64,000 nucleotides of DNA from Phenylobacterium sp. (GTDB lineage: Bacteria > Pseudomonadota > Alphaproteobacteria > Caulobacterales > Caulobacteraceae), in the NCBI RefSeq assembly GCF_030693405.1, contig NZ_JAUYAW010000047.1, positions 1 through 64,000 of the forward strand, read 5' to 3'. The position numbers and the translations under genes were made by a program. A model generated the notes under the pieces. It did not search any database and had not been told where the DNA came from. It saw nothing but the letters and a program-made list of their open reading frames with translations. This document shows, piece by piece, positions 1 through 7,964 of this stretch; position 1 is the first letter of the stretch; every line of letters begins with the position of its first letter.

Positions 1-324
1 GATGGCGTGGTTCCAGGTGAACCGCTCCCCCAGATACATCACCGAGAAGACCGCGAAGACCGCGAGCGTGATGACCTCCTGCATCGTCTTCAGCTCGGCA
101 GGCGAATAGACATCCCTGCCGATCCGGTTGGCGGGCACGGCCAGGCAGTATTCGAAGAAGGCGATGCCCCAGCTCACCAGGATGATGATCCAGAGCGGCC
201 GATGCTCGACCTTCAGGTGGCCATACCAGGCGAAGGTCATGAAAATATTGGAGAACACCAGCAGGATCACCGGGGCCACGAAGGCCATCAGAGGGGTCAG
301 GCCAGGCGCCAGGCTGGGGGGCAT
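1..324 (-). CDS. DUF486 (DMT-like) small membrane protein, 3' part cut by window edge
   Basis: The first 108 codons of a leftward gene are visible; the C-terminus lies beyond base 1. The protein has a hydrophobic start, then FAWYGHLK, a second membrane segment, SWGIAFFEY and VPANRIG, and then MQEVITLAVF. This order of motifs is typical of the DUF486 family, which resembles half-size drug/metabolite transporters. The family is about 110-120 residues long, so only a few residues are missing. The ATG at 324 is preceded by GGAG about 7 bases upstream. Its function is unknown; an inner-membrane location is inferred from the hydrophobic segments. It is divergent from the polyamine operon starting at 418. 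Confidence 0.85.
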   Translation of the reverse strand, partial: MPPSLAPGLTPLMAFVAPVILLVFSNIFMTFAWYGHLKVEHRPLWIIILVSWGIAFFEYCLAVPANRIGRDVYSPAELKTMQEVITLAVFAVFSVMYLGERFTWNHAI

Positions 325-417
325 CACAAGTCTCCGGGGCTCGCGGCGTCGATTGGGGACTTAACCCCCGCGTCATCAGCCTTATAAGCAGGTGCTGGGC
401 TGCTGAGGGAGAGCGTG

Positions 418-1530
418 ATGCGGGCTTGGGTGAAGAAGACGGGCGTGGCCGCGGCCAGCGCGGCGGCCTTGCTGGGCCTCGCCGCCTGCGGCCAGGGGCA
501 GAGCGCCAATGATACGGTGCGGATCTACAACTGGTCGGACTATATCGATCCTGAGCTGCTGGAGGCCTTCACCAGCGATACGGGCCTGAAGATCGTCTAC
601 GACACCTTTGATTCCAACGAGGTGCTGGAGACCAAGATGCTCCAGGGCGGCACTGGCTATGACGTGGTGACCCCGTCCAACCACAACATCCCGCGCTATA
701 TCCAGGCCGGCGCCATCGCCGAGCTCGACAAGTCCAAGCTGACCAATATCGGCAATCTGTCGCCCAAGATCATGGCCTATATGGAGCCGTTCGATCCGGG
801 CGGCCGCTACACCGTCCCCTATATGTGGGGCACCATCGGCATCGGCTTCAATCCGCAGAAGGTGGCTGAGCGCCTGCCCGGCGTGGCCATCGACTCCTGG
901 GAGGTGCTGTTCCGGCCCGAGAATATCTCCAAGCTGGCCGACTGCGGGGTCCATTTCCTGGACGCCTCGGAGGACATGTACGCCGTGGCGCTGAACTATC
1001 TGGGCAAGGACCCCAATTCCACGGCCGTGGCCGACTATCAGGCCGCCACCGATATGCTGATGGCCGTGCGTCCGCATGTGCGCAAGTTCCACTCCTCGGA
1101 ATACGTCAACGGTCTGGCCAATGGCGATATCTGCGTGGCCATCGGCTATTCCGGCGACATCTTCCAGGCTGCCGATCGGGCCTCGGAGGCCGGCGCCGGC
1201 GTCGAGGTGGACTATGTGATCCCCAGCGAGGGCAGCCAGGTGTGGTTCGACGTCTTCGCCATTCCGGTGGACGCCCCCAATCCGGACGCGGCCTACGCCT
1301 TCCTGGACTTCATGCTGCGTCCCGACGTGATCGCGACGGCGTCCAACTACACCGCCTACGCCAACGCCAATGAGCCGGCCACGGCCCTGGTCGATCCGGA
1401 AGTCCGCGACGATCCGCGCATCTATCCCGGCGACGAGGTGATGGAGCGTCTGTTCGTCACCACCGCCAAGGGTCAGGATCTGGTCCGCGAAGTGAACCGG
1501 CTCTGGACCCGGGTGCAGACGGGCCAGTGA
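418..1530 (+). CDS. potF: Polyamine ABC transporter substrate-binding lipoprotein, PotF-like
   Basis: Binds putrescine or spermidine outside the inner membrane and delivers it to the PotGHI translocator. The 370-residue protein starts with a short basic stretch and a hydrophobic signal ending in the lipobox LAAC (Cys24), so it is probably a lipoprotein rather than a free periplasmic protein. The mature start (VRIYNWSDYI), the DSNEVLETK segment and PYMWGTIGIGFN match PotF closely. GTG at 415 lies directly before the ATG at 418 and could be used instead; GAGGGAG upstream serves either. It is the first gene of a four-gene operon, with 34 bases to the ATPase gene. The exact polyamine preference cannot be told from sequence alone. 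Confidence 0.9.
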   Translation: MRAWVKKTGVAAASAAALLGLAACGQGQSANDTVRIYNWSDYIDPELLEAFTSDTGLKIVYDTFDSNEVLETKMLQGGTGYDVVTPSNHNIPRYIQAGAIAELDKSKLTNIGNLSPKIMAYMEPFDPGGRYTVPYMWGTIGIGFNPQKVAERLPGVAIDSWEVLFRPENISKLADCGVHFLDASEDMYAVALNYLGKDPNSTAVADYQAATDMLMAVRPHVRKFHSSEYVNGLANGDICVAIGYSGDIFQAADRASEAGAGVEVDYVIPSEGSQVWFDVFAIPVDAPNPDAAYAFLDFMLRPDVIATASNYTAYANANEPATALVDPEVRDDPRIYPGDEVMERLFVTTAKGQDLVREVNRLWTRVQTGQ

Positions 1531-1564
1531 CCCGCCGCGCCACGCCCTGGGGGCTCGACCTTTC

Positions 1565-2722
1565 GTGAACGCCAAGCCGCGTTTGAACATCGGCGCGGTG
1601 CGCTCGAGCTTCGCCCCGTGGGCGGACCCCTCGGCCAAACCGCTGGTCCGTTTCGATCAGGTGACCAAGCGCTTTGGCGGCGAAACCGCCGTCGATGCGG
1701 TGTCGCTGGACATCTATGAGGGGGAATTTTTCGCCCTGCTGGGGCCGTCGGGTTGCGGCAAGTCGACCCTGATGCGGATGCTGGCGGGCTTCGAGACGCC
1801 GGACCTGGGCCGCATCACCCTCGGCGGCGAAGACCTGGCCGGCCGGCCGCCGCACCTGCGGCCGGTGAACATGATGTTCCAGTCCTACGCCCTGTTTCCG
1901 CACCTGACCGTGGCCCAGAACGTCGCCTTTGGCCTGCGGCAGCAGAAAAAGCCCAAGGACGAGATCGCCACCCGGGTCGATGAGATGCTGGCCCTGGTGC
2001 GGCTGGAGGGCCTCGCCCACCGCAAACCTGACCAGCTGTCGGGGGGCCAGAAGCAGCGGGTGGCGCTCGCCCGCGCCATCGCGCCCAAGCCGCGCATGCT
2101 GCTGCTGGACGAGCCGCTCGGCGCCCTGGACCGCAAGCTTCGGGAAGAGACCCAGTTCGAGCTGATGGCCCTGCAGCAGCGCCTGGGCATGACCTTCCTG
2201 ATCGTCACCCACGATCAGGAAGAGGCGATGATCACCGCTGACCGAATTGCGGTGATGCGAGCCGGCCAGCTGGCCCAGATCGGCCGCCCGGCCGAGGTCT
2301 ATGAGGCCCCCAATTCCCGCTACGTGGCCGACTTCATCGGCGATGTGAACCTGTTCGAGGCCAAGGTCATCGAGGACGACGGCGATATCATCCGCCTGGT
2401 CAGCCCCGAAGCGCCTGAGGGTCTGGAAGCCATCGAGGACGACGAGATCGCCATCGGCTCCACCGCCTGGCTGGCGGTGCGGCCGGAGAAGATGCGGGTG
2501 CACCTCGATCCCCCGCCGCCTGGTCCCAACCGCCTGGAAGGGACCGTGGCCGACATCGGCTATCTGGGGGACTGGACCACCTATCTGGTGGAGCTGCCCG
2601 GCGGACGCACCATCCGGGCGGCCCGCGCCAACGCCAGCCGCGTCGTGGATCGCCCCGTCGATTGGGACGATAAGGTCTGGCTGACCTTCGCACCCGATTC
2701 CGCCGTGGTGCTCACCCGATGA
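1565..2722 (+). CDS. potG: Polyamine ABC transporter ATP-binding protein, PotG-like
   Basis: ATPase subunit that powers polyamine import. Visible motifs in order: Walker A GPSGCGKST (residues 60-68), Q-loop region MFQSYALFPH, signature LSGGQ (158-162), Walker B LLLDEP (179-184) and H-loop His216. The C-terminal hundred residues form the usual TOBE regulatory domain (VRPEKMRV). At 385 residues it has the normal length for PotA/PotG proteins. The start is GTG. The stop overlaps the next start by 4 bases (ATGA at 2719), indicating translational coupling with the first permease. Confidence 0.92.
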   Translation: MNAKPRLNIGAVRSSFAPWADPSAKPLVRFDQVTKRFGGETAVDAVSLDIYEGEFFALLGPSGCGKSTLMRMLAGFETPDLGRITLGGEDLAGRPPHLRPVNMMFQSYALFPHLTVAQNVAFGLRQQKKPKDEIATRVDEMLALVRLEGLAHRKPDQLSGGQKQRVALARAIAPKPRMLLLDEPLGALDRKLREETQFELMALQQRLGMTFLIVTHDQEEAMITADRIAVMRAGQLAQIGRPAEVYEAPNSRYVADFIGDVNLFEAKVIEDDGDIIRLVSPEAPEGLEAIEDDEIAIGSTAWLAVRPEKMRVHLDPPPPGPNRLEGTVADIGYLGDWTTYLVELPGGRTIRAARANASRVVDRPVDWDDKVWLTFAPDSAVVLTR

Positions 2723-3669
2723 GCGTGACGGGCGCCCCGCGCCCGCGTCGCCCGTGGAAGGGTCTGGGACGCCCCCGGGGTCAGCCGAGTTCCGAGGCGC
2801 GGGCGGCCTATGCGCCCTTCCTGTGGCTGGCGGTCTTCTTCCTGGTCCCCTTCCTGCTGGTGGCCAAACTGTCCCTGTCGGACGTGGTCCTGGCCATCCC
2901 GCCCTATGCGCCGCGACTGGACTGGAGCCAGGGGCTGGGGGGCGTCATCGCCTTCGTCCGGGCCCTGGATTTCGACGCCTATGCCCGGATGGGCCAGGAC
3001 GGCCTTTACCTCGCGGCCTATCTCTCCAGCCTGAAGTTCGCCGCCGTGGCCACGGTGATCCTGCTGCTGGTGGGCTATCCGCTGGCCTATGGCATGGCCA
3101 GGTGCCGACCCAGCGTTCGCCAAGCCCTGCTGATGGCGGTGATCCTGCCCTTCTGGACGAGCTTCCTGATCCGGGTCTATGCCTGGATCGCCATCCTCAA
3201 GCCCGCCGGCCTGCTGAACATGGCCCTCGCGCAGATCGGCCTGCCGCCGGTGGACATCCTGAACACCGATACGGCCGTCTATATCGGTCTGGTCTACGCC
3301 TATCTGCCCTTCATGGTCCTGCCGCTCTATGCCGTTCTGGAGCGGCAGGAGGCCGGTCTGCTGGAAGCCGCCGCAGATCTCGGCTGCACGCCGCTCCAGA
3401 GCTTCTGGCGAGTGACCTTCCCCCTCTCCATCCCGGGCGTGATGGCCGGCGCCCTGCTCTGCTTCATCCCCATGGTGGGCGAGTTCGTGATCCCCGACCT
3501 GCTGGGCGGCTCCGGCACCCTGATGCTCGGCAAGACCATCTGGACAGAGTTCTTCTCCAACCGCGACTGGCCCGCCGCCAGCGCCGTGGCCATCGTGCTG
3601 CTGGCCACCCTCGTCATCCCCATCCTGCTGTTCCAGCGCCAGCAGACCAAGATGATGGAGCAGCGCTGA
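2719..3669 (+). CDS. potH: Polyamine ABC transporter permease, PotH-like
   Basis: Inner-membrane permease of the polyamine importer, 316 residues with about six membrane segments after a basic N-terminal tail. The coupling (EAA) loop is visible as EAAADLGCTPLQSFWRVTFP, followed by PGVMAGALLCFIPMVGEFVIP, the BPD_transp_1 pattern that contacts the ATPase. The start overlaps the ATPase stop by 4 bases, and the stop shares one base with the next start (TGATG at 3667-3671). This packing is typical of a tightly coupled potFGHI operon. Confidence 0.9.
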   Translation: MSVTGAPRPRRPWKGLGRPRGQPSSEARAAYAPFLWLAVFFLVPFLLVAKLSLSDVVLAIPPYAPRLDWSQGLGGVIAFVRALDFDAYARMGQDGLYLAAYLSSLKFAAVATVILLLVGYPLAYGMARCRPSVRQALLMAVILPFWTSFLIRVYAWIAILKPAGLLNMALAQIGLPPVDILNTDTAVYIGLVYAYLPFMVLPLYAVLERQEAGLLEAAADLGCTPLQSFWRVTFPLSIPGVMAGALLCFIPMVGEFVIPDLLGGSGTLMLGKTIWTEFFSNRDWPAASAVAIVLLATLVIPILLFQRQQTKMMEQR

Positions 3670-4460
3670 TGCGGCGGGGTCCCAGCGCCTTCAACATCGC
3701 CGCCATCGTGCTCGGCATGGGCTTCCTCTATCTGCCCATCGTCCTGCTGGTGATCTACTCGTTCAATGAGAGCCGACTGGTCACGGTCTGGGGCGGTTTT
3801 TCCACCCGCTGGTACGTGAGCCAGTTCCAGAACGAACAGCTGCTGGCTGCAGCCTGGGTGACCCTGCGGGTGGCCTTCGTTTCGGCGACCCTGGCCACCA
3901 TTCTTGGGACGCTGGCCGCGCTCGGCCTCGTGCGAGCCGGGCGGTTCCGGGGCCGCACCCTGTTCTCCAGCATGACCTATGCGCCGCTGGTCATGCCCGA
4001 GGTGATTCTGGGACTGTCGCTGCTGCTGCTGTTCGTGTCGGTGGGCGTGGCGCGGGGCTTCTGGACGGTGATGATCGCCCACACCACGCTCACCCTCTGC
4101 TACGCCACCGTGGTCGTTCAGGCCCGGCTCGTCTCCTTCGACGAGGCCCTGGAGGAAGCCGCCCGGGACCTGGGCGCGCCACCCTGGAAGGCGTTCGCCC
4201 TGGTGACCCTGCCCAATATCGCGCCCGCCGTGGCCGCAGCCTGGATGCTGGCCTTCACGCTTTCCTTGGACGACCTGGTCATCGCCAGCTTCACCTCAGG
4301 ACCGGGCGCCACCACCCTGCCGATCCGCATCTACAGCGCCGTGCGCTTAGGCGTCAGCCCGGAGATCAACGCCATCTCCACCCTGCTGATCGGTCTGGTG
4401 GCCACAGGTGTGATCGCCGTCTATCTGCTGAACATGCGCAGGCGGACGGCCGCCCCCTGA
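3669..4460 (+). CDS. potI: Polyamine ABC transporter permease, PotI-like
   Basis: Second permease of the importer, 263 residues. It has an N-terminal membrane helix (LYLPIVLLVIYSFN), five further helices and an EAA loop (EEAARDLGAPPWKAFALVTLP), followed by LSLDDLVIASFTSGPG, a characteristic PotC/PotI stretch. I chose the ATG at 3669, which overlaps the PotH stop by one base; the same frame remains open far upstream but only as a shadow of PotH. It is the last gene of the operon. No clear intrinsic terminator follows before the small gene at 4516. Confidence 0.9.
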   Translation: MRRGPSAFNIAAIVLGMGFLYLPIVLLVIYSFNESRLVTVWGGFSTRWYVSQFQNEQLLAAAWVTLRVAFVSATLATILGTLAALGLVRAGRFRGRTLFSSMTYAPLVMPEVILGLSLLLLFVSVGVARGFWTVMIAHTTLTLCYATVVVQARLVSFDEALEEAARDLGAPPWKAFALVTLPNIAPAVAAAWMLAFTLSLDDLVIASFTSGPGATTLPIRIYSAVRLGVSPEINAISTLLIGLVATGVIAVYLLNMRRRTAAP

Positions 4461-4515
4461 TGTGTCATAGGTGGGACGGCCCTGGAGTCGGGGGTCCTTC
4501 ACCGCGCGATGATCC

Positions 4516-4692
4516 ATGAAGCCGCCGCCCAAGAGACTGTCAGACCTCAAGGCCCCGGCCCCACCCATGGACGTCTATGCGCCGCCCAAGCCGCGGGTGT
4601 CGCGCCAGAAGCCCGGCAAGGTGCTCACGTCTGCCGAAAAGGCCGCCTTCCTCGCCGCCCGCCCAGACCTCAATGCCGGACCGAAAAAATGA
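4516..4692 (+). CDS. Small basic Pro/Lys-rich protein of unknown function (58 aa)
   Basis: A 58-residue frame starting MKPPPKRLSDLKAPAPPMDV and ending in NAGPKK. It has no membrane segment and no signal peptide, and is strongly basic and proline-rich. Its stop codon overlaps the start of the next small gene in ATGA at 4689-4692, which argues that both are translated. Codon use resembles its neighbours. I do not recognise a characterised family; I infer a real gene from the overlap, the third-position GC and the position between two larger genes. It could be read from the polyamine operon promoter (56 bases after potI) or from its own. Confidence 0.6.
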   Translation: MKPPPKRLSDLKAPAPPMDVYAPPKPRVSRQKPGKVLTSAEKAAFLAARPDLNAGPKK

Positions 4693-4868
4693 GCGACTCC
4701 CCCGCCGATGACGGCCCTGAAGGCGAAACCTCGATCCAGCGCGCCCTGCGGCTGAAGAAAGCCGCCCTGGACGCCAAGCCGAAACCGCCCCGGGGCGGGC
4801 GTTTCCAGCGCGAACAGGCCGCCGCCCATCAGTCCTCGTCCAAGTCCAAGCCCTGGATGGGCCGCTAG
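4689..4868 (+). CDS. Small basic protein with SIQRALRLKKAALDAKPKPP core (59 aa)
   Basis: A 59-residue protein with an acidic N-terminus (MSDSPADDGPEGE), a predicted amphipathic helix SIQRALRLKKAALDAK, a Pro/Arg-rich stretch and a tail ending SKPWMGR. I recall similar hypothetical proteins in alphaproteobacteria but know no assigned function. The open frame extends upstream to 4509, but ATG 4689 fits the ATGA overlap with the preceding small gene and the composition change. The basic helix and tail would suit RNA, ribosome or membrane-surface binding; that is inference only. Confidence 0.7.
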   Translation: MSDSPADDGPEGETSIQRALRLKKAALDAKPKPPRGGRFQREQAAAHQSSSKSKPWMGR

Positions 4869-4878
4869 AATCTGGCGA

Positions 4879-6000
4879 TCAGGGCCGCGCCCAGACCTCG
4901 ATGTGATTGCGGCGATCCACCCGGGCCTGCCGGGGTTCGCCCAGCGCGCCCAGCCCTGAGCGGGCCAGCAGGTCGTCGGCCCACACCCGGTCCGCCCCGG
5001 CCAGCGCGCCAAGGGCGGTTTCCGTCCTCTGGACCATGTAGAGCAGATAGGGCTGCACCCCGACCTCGTCGGGGACCCCGCGATAGCGGCTGGGCGTCAC
5101 GCCAAGCGTCCGCTGGTGCGGCTTGGCGCTGACCGGTTCGCCGTCAGCCGGGGCCAGCCGCTGATAGTGGTCTTCCAGCCAGGCGAGCTTGGCGGCGAGT
5201 TCCGCCCCCATCTCCGCACCCATCTCTGCGACGAGCGCCTCCAGGGTCTCGGGCACAGCGTCGCCGGCCAGCCAGCCGTCGGCGGCTGGCATGTCGGGAA
5301 TGTCCAGGTCGGGCGCATGCAGGCGCTCGATCCAGCGGAAGACCGACGGCGCCTGGCGCTTCATGATGTCGGCGGGCACGGGGTCGCGGCCCAGATGGGC
5401 GAACAGCGGGCCGAACAGGCCATAATCCCCGATACTGGGCCGGCCGCCCAGCAGGTAGGGATGGACCGACAGGTGAGCCTCCAGGGCGGCCAGCAGGTCG
5501 TGGTAGCCCTGTTCGATCAGCGGGATGGTGTCGGGCCGCACGCCGAGGCCCGGCAGATAGCTCTGCATCTTGCGCATGGCGCCGCGGCTGGGGTCGTCCT
5601 CAGCGCCGGATACGCCGAAGGCGTGATCCAGGAAGGCGCGTTGGACGTCGTAATAGCTCCACCGGTAATGCATGGCCGCCCGCAGCAGCCCCTGGGAGCC
5701 AAACAGCTGGAACAGGTGCGCCAGGAACAGCTGGCGCGGGCGGTCAGGATAGGCGCTGAGCGCCGCGCCGGCCGCCTCGACATGGTCGATGATGTCGACG
5801 CTGTCCTGGACGATCTGGCCCTCAGGCGTGACCAGCACCGGGATGATCGAGCGGCCAATGGCCGGCATCACCTGCTGACGGAACTCCGGCTCGCGGGCCG
5901 ACCGCTCGACAAAGGCGACGCCGGACTTGCGCAGATAGGCCCGCGCCGGACCGGTATAGAGCGAGTGCGGCAAGCCGTAGAGGATGTGCGGGCGAGTCAT
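4879..6000 (-). CDS. Glutathione S-transferase family protein with long C-terminal part
   Basis: A 373-residue protein whose first 80 residues form a thioredoxin-like GST N-domain: ILYGLPHSLYTGPARAYLRKSGV, then PVLVTPEGQIVQDSVDIIDHVE, the glutathione-contacting loop. An all-helical GST C-domain follows (YLLGGRPSIGDYGLFGPLFAHLGRDP). The remainder, to residue 373, is longer than in classical GSTs (about 210 residues). I chose ATG 6000 because the GST domain begins at once; a GTG at 6024 in frame is an alternative. Last gene of the leftward cluster, 51 bases after the GNAT gene. The substrate is unknown. Confidence 0.8.
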   Translation of the reverse strand: MTRPHILYGLPHSLYTGPARAYLRKSGVAFVERSAREPEFRQQVMPAIGRSIIPVLVTPEGQIVQDSVDIIDHVEAAGAALSAYPDRPRQLFLAHLFQLFGSQGLLRAAMHYRWSYYDVQRAFLDHAFGVSGAEDDPSRGAMRKMQSYLPGLGVRPDTIPLIEQGYHDLLAALEAHLSVHPYLLGGRPSIGDYGLFGPLFAHLGRDPVPADIMKRQAPSVFRWIERLHAPDLDIPDMPAADGWLAGDAVPETLEALVAEMGAEMGAELAAKLAWLEDHYQRLAPADGEPVSAKPHQRTLGVTPSRYRGVPDEVGVQPYLLYMVQRTETALGALAGADRVWADDLLARSGLGALGEPRQARVDRRNHIEVWARP

Positions 6001-6051
6001 GGCTCGGACCTTAGCTCCCACCACTCACCCGCTCCACCGCCAAGCGGCGCC

Positions 6052-6516
6052 TTAGGTGGCCGCGGTCCACCAGGTGGAAGCCAGCGATAGGTCCGTCGCC
6101 TCCAGCAGGCCGGTCTTGTCCTCGTCTTGGCGCGCCCCGACGACCACGATCTGAGCATAACCTGCGGCTCGCAGGCGCTGACGCGCCTCAGTCAGTAACT
6201 GAGCGCCGAGGGTCGTCCACCTGCCCTGCTCGACCACGAAGTCGTCGATCAGCGCCGTGCGCCCCCCAGGGTCGTAGACCGGCGGCGAAGGCGTCGGCTG
6301 GGCGATCAGGAAGCCTCTCACCTCGCCGTCGAGCTCCGCGACCAGGGCTAGGACCTCAGCCTTGGCGAACAGATGCGCAAACCACAGGCGGCTCATCTCC
6401 GCGGTGTTCTCCGCCCGGCGCCAGAAGCGGGGTTCGAAGGTCTCATAGAGCGCCCGTCTGGCTTCCGCCAACTGCACGCAGGCCTCCACGTCATCAGCCT
6501 CTGCAATGCGGATCAT
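6052..6516 (-). CDS. GNAT family N-acetyltransferase
   Basis: A 154-residue protein with the GNAT layout: N-terminal IRIAEADDVEACVQLAEAR, central strands ALVAELDGEVRGFLIAQ, then LIDDFVVEQGRWTTLGAQLL in place of the usual acetyl-CoA pyrophosphate loop, and a helix rich in Arg. The usual Q/RxxGxG/A loop is only partly recognisable, so the acyl donor and acceptor are uncertain. ATG 6516 lies 11 bases after the amidase stop, consistent with one transcript. The frame stays open upstream into the amidase gene, which I regard as shadow. Confidence 0.72.
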   Translation of the reverse strand: MIRIAEADDVEACVQLAEARRALYETFEPRFWRRAENTAEMSRLWFAHLFAKAEVLALVAELDGEVRGFLIAQPTPSPPVYDPGGRTALIDDFVVEQGRWTTLGAQLLTEARQRLRAAGYAQIVVVGARQDEDKTGLLEATDLSLASTWWTAAT

Positions 6517-6527
6517 GTCGGACTCGT

Positions 6528-7937
6528 TCAAAGCGGCGCTGTGCGGTCGAACCAGGGTTTGGCCTGCTCTAGCTGTCCCGCCAGACGCAACAGCCTCGCC
6601 TCCTCGCCCATCGGGGCGACGAACTGCAGGCCGATGGGCAGGCCCTCTTCGCACCAGGCCAGGGGCACGCTCATGGCCGGCTGGCCGGTATTGTTGAAGG
6701 CCTGGGTGTTGCTCATGAATGAGAACAGACGGCGGGCGTACTGACTGAGGTCCTCGGTCAGCCAGCCCACCGGCGGCGGCGGCCGGCCGGCGGTGGACAG
6801 AAGCAGGATGTCATAGTCGGCGAACAGGCCGGCCACCGCCCGGCCGAAGGCATGCACCGCGGCGACCGCCTGGACGTATTGCGGGGCCAAAAGCTCCCGC
6901 CCGCGGCGATAGCTCATCCAGGTGGTGAACTCGACCTCGTCCTCGCTGATGGGCCGGCCGCGACGCTCGGCCTCGGCGTCGAGGGTGGCGGCGACGCTGG
7001 CGGCGATGATCACGCCGGCCGCCTGGGACAGGGTGGCGAGATCGCCGGGCAGGCTCGCCTCCGTCACATCATGGCCGAGGCTCGCGCAGAGGACGGCGGC
7101 CTCACGCACCGCCTGCACGCACTGGGGATCTAGCTCAGGGCTGGCCAGGGAAGCGGTGGTGAAGGCGATCCGCAGCTTGCCAGGATCGCGGCCCACCTCC
7201 TGGGCGAAGGGTCGTTCCGGCGGCGCCAGGAAGTAGGGATCCCCCGCCTGGGGCTGGCAGACCACATCAAGCAGGGCGGCGCTGTCGCGCACTGAGCGGG
7301 TCAACGCGTGCTGCATGGAGGCGCCCGCCCAGCCTTCGCCCGCGGGCGCGAAGGACACACGCCCCCGGGAGGGCTTCAGGCCGAACAGGCCACAGGCCGA
7401 GGCCGGCACGCGAATGGAGCCGCCGCCGTCGCTGGCGTGGGCGCCCGGGACGATGCCGGCCGCGACGGCCGCCGAAGCCCCGCCGGACGAGCCGCCCGGC
7501 GTATGGCCCAGGTTCCAGGGATTGCGGCTCGCGCCGAACAGGGCCGGCTCGGTGACCGGGGCCAGGCCGAACTCCGGCGTATTGGTCTTGCCGAAGATCA
7601 CCAGACCCGCCCGGCGATAGGCGGCCACGATGGCGCTGTCAGCCTCGGCGCGGGCGTCCTTGAAGGCCCGGGAACCGCCGGTGGTCACCGTGCCGGCCAG
7701 CTGGGCGCCCAGGTCCTTGAGCAGGAAGGGCACGCCGCCGAATGGTCCCCCCGTCGCGCTTGCAAGCTCGCTGCGGGCGAAGTCGGACAGGTCCTGGGTG
7801 ATGGCGTTGATCTGCGGATTGACCACAGCAGCGCGCGTCAGGGCGGTCTCCAGCAGTTCGGCGGCCGACACCTCCCGGCGGGCGACCAGGTCGGCCAGGG
7901 CGGTCATGTCGTGGCGGCGATAGTCCTCGAACCTCAT
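6528..7937 (-). CDS. Amidase (amidase signature family)
   Basis: Hydrolyses a carboxamide; 469 residues, the usual length. Key parts of the Ser-cisSer-Lys triad are visible: the Lys in GGVPFLLKDL, the Gly/Ser-rich signature GGSSGGASAAVAAG, and SDGGGSIRVPASACGLFGLKP. The C-terminus contains FNNTGQPAMSVPLAW and GLPIGLQFVAP, also typical of the family. It is GatA-like in fold, but there are no gatB/gatC neighbours, so it is probably a catabolic or detoxifying amidase. It sits 27 bases after the PLP-enzyme gene in the same leftward run. The substrate is unknown. Confidence 0.9.
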   Translation of the reverse strand: MRFEDYRRHDMTALADLVARREVSAAELLETALTRAAVVNPQINAITQDLSDFARSELASATGGPFGGVPFLLKDLGAQLAGTVTTGGSRAFKDARAEADSAIVAAYRRAGLVIFGKTNTPEFGLAPVTEPALFGASRNPWNLGHTPGGSSGGASAAVAAGIVPGAHASDGGGSIRVPASACGLFGLKPSRGRVSFAPAGEGWAGASMQHALTRSVRDSAALLDVVCQPQAGDPYFLAPPERPFAQEVGRDPGKLRIAFTTASLASPELDPQCVQAVREAAVLCASLGHDVTEASLPGDLATLSQAAGVIIAASVAATLDAEAERRGRPISEDEVEFTTWMSYRRGRELLAPQYVQAVAAVHAFGRAVAGLFADYDILLLSTAGRPPPPVGWLTEDLSQYARRLFSFMSNTQAFNNTGQPAMSVPLAWCEEGLPIGLQFVAPMGEEARLLRLAGQLEQAKPWFDRTAPL

Positions 7938-7964
7938 GGCGCGTCTCCTGATGGTCGGGCGGGG

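Noticed and set aside
382-1638. Long antisense open frame opposite potF
   Set aside because: High third-position GC opens antisense frames throughout this window; the translation is Gly/His/Asp-rich with no domain, while the + strand gene is a clear PotF.
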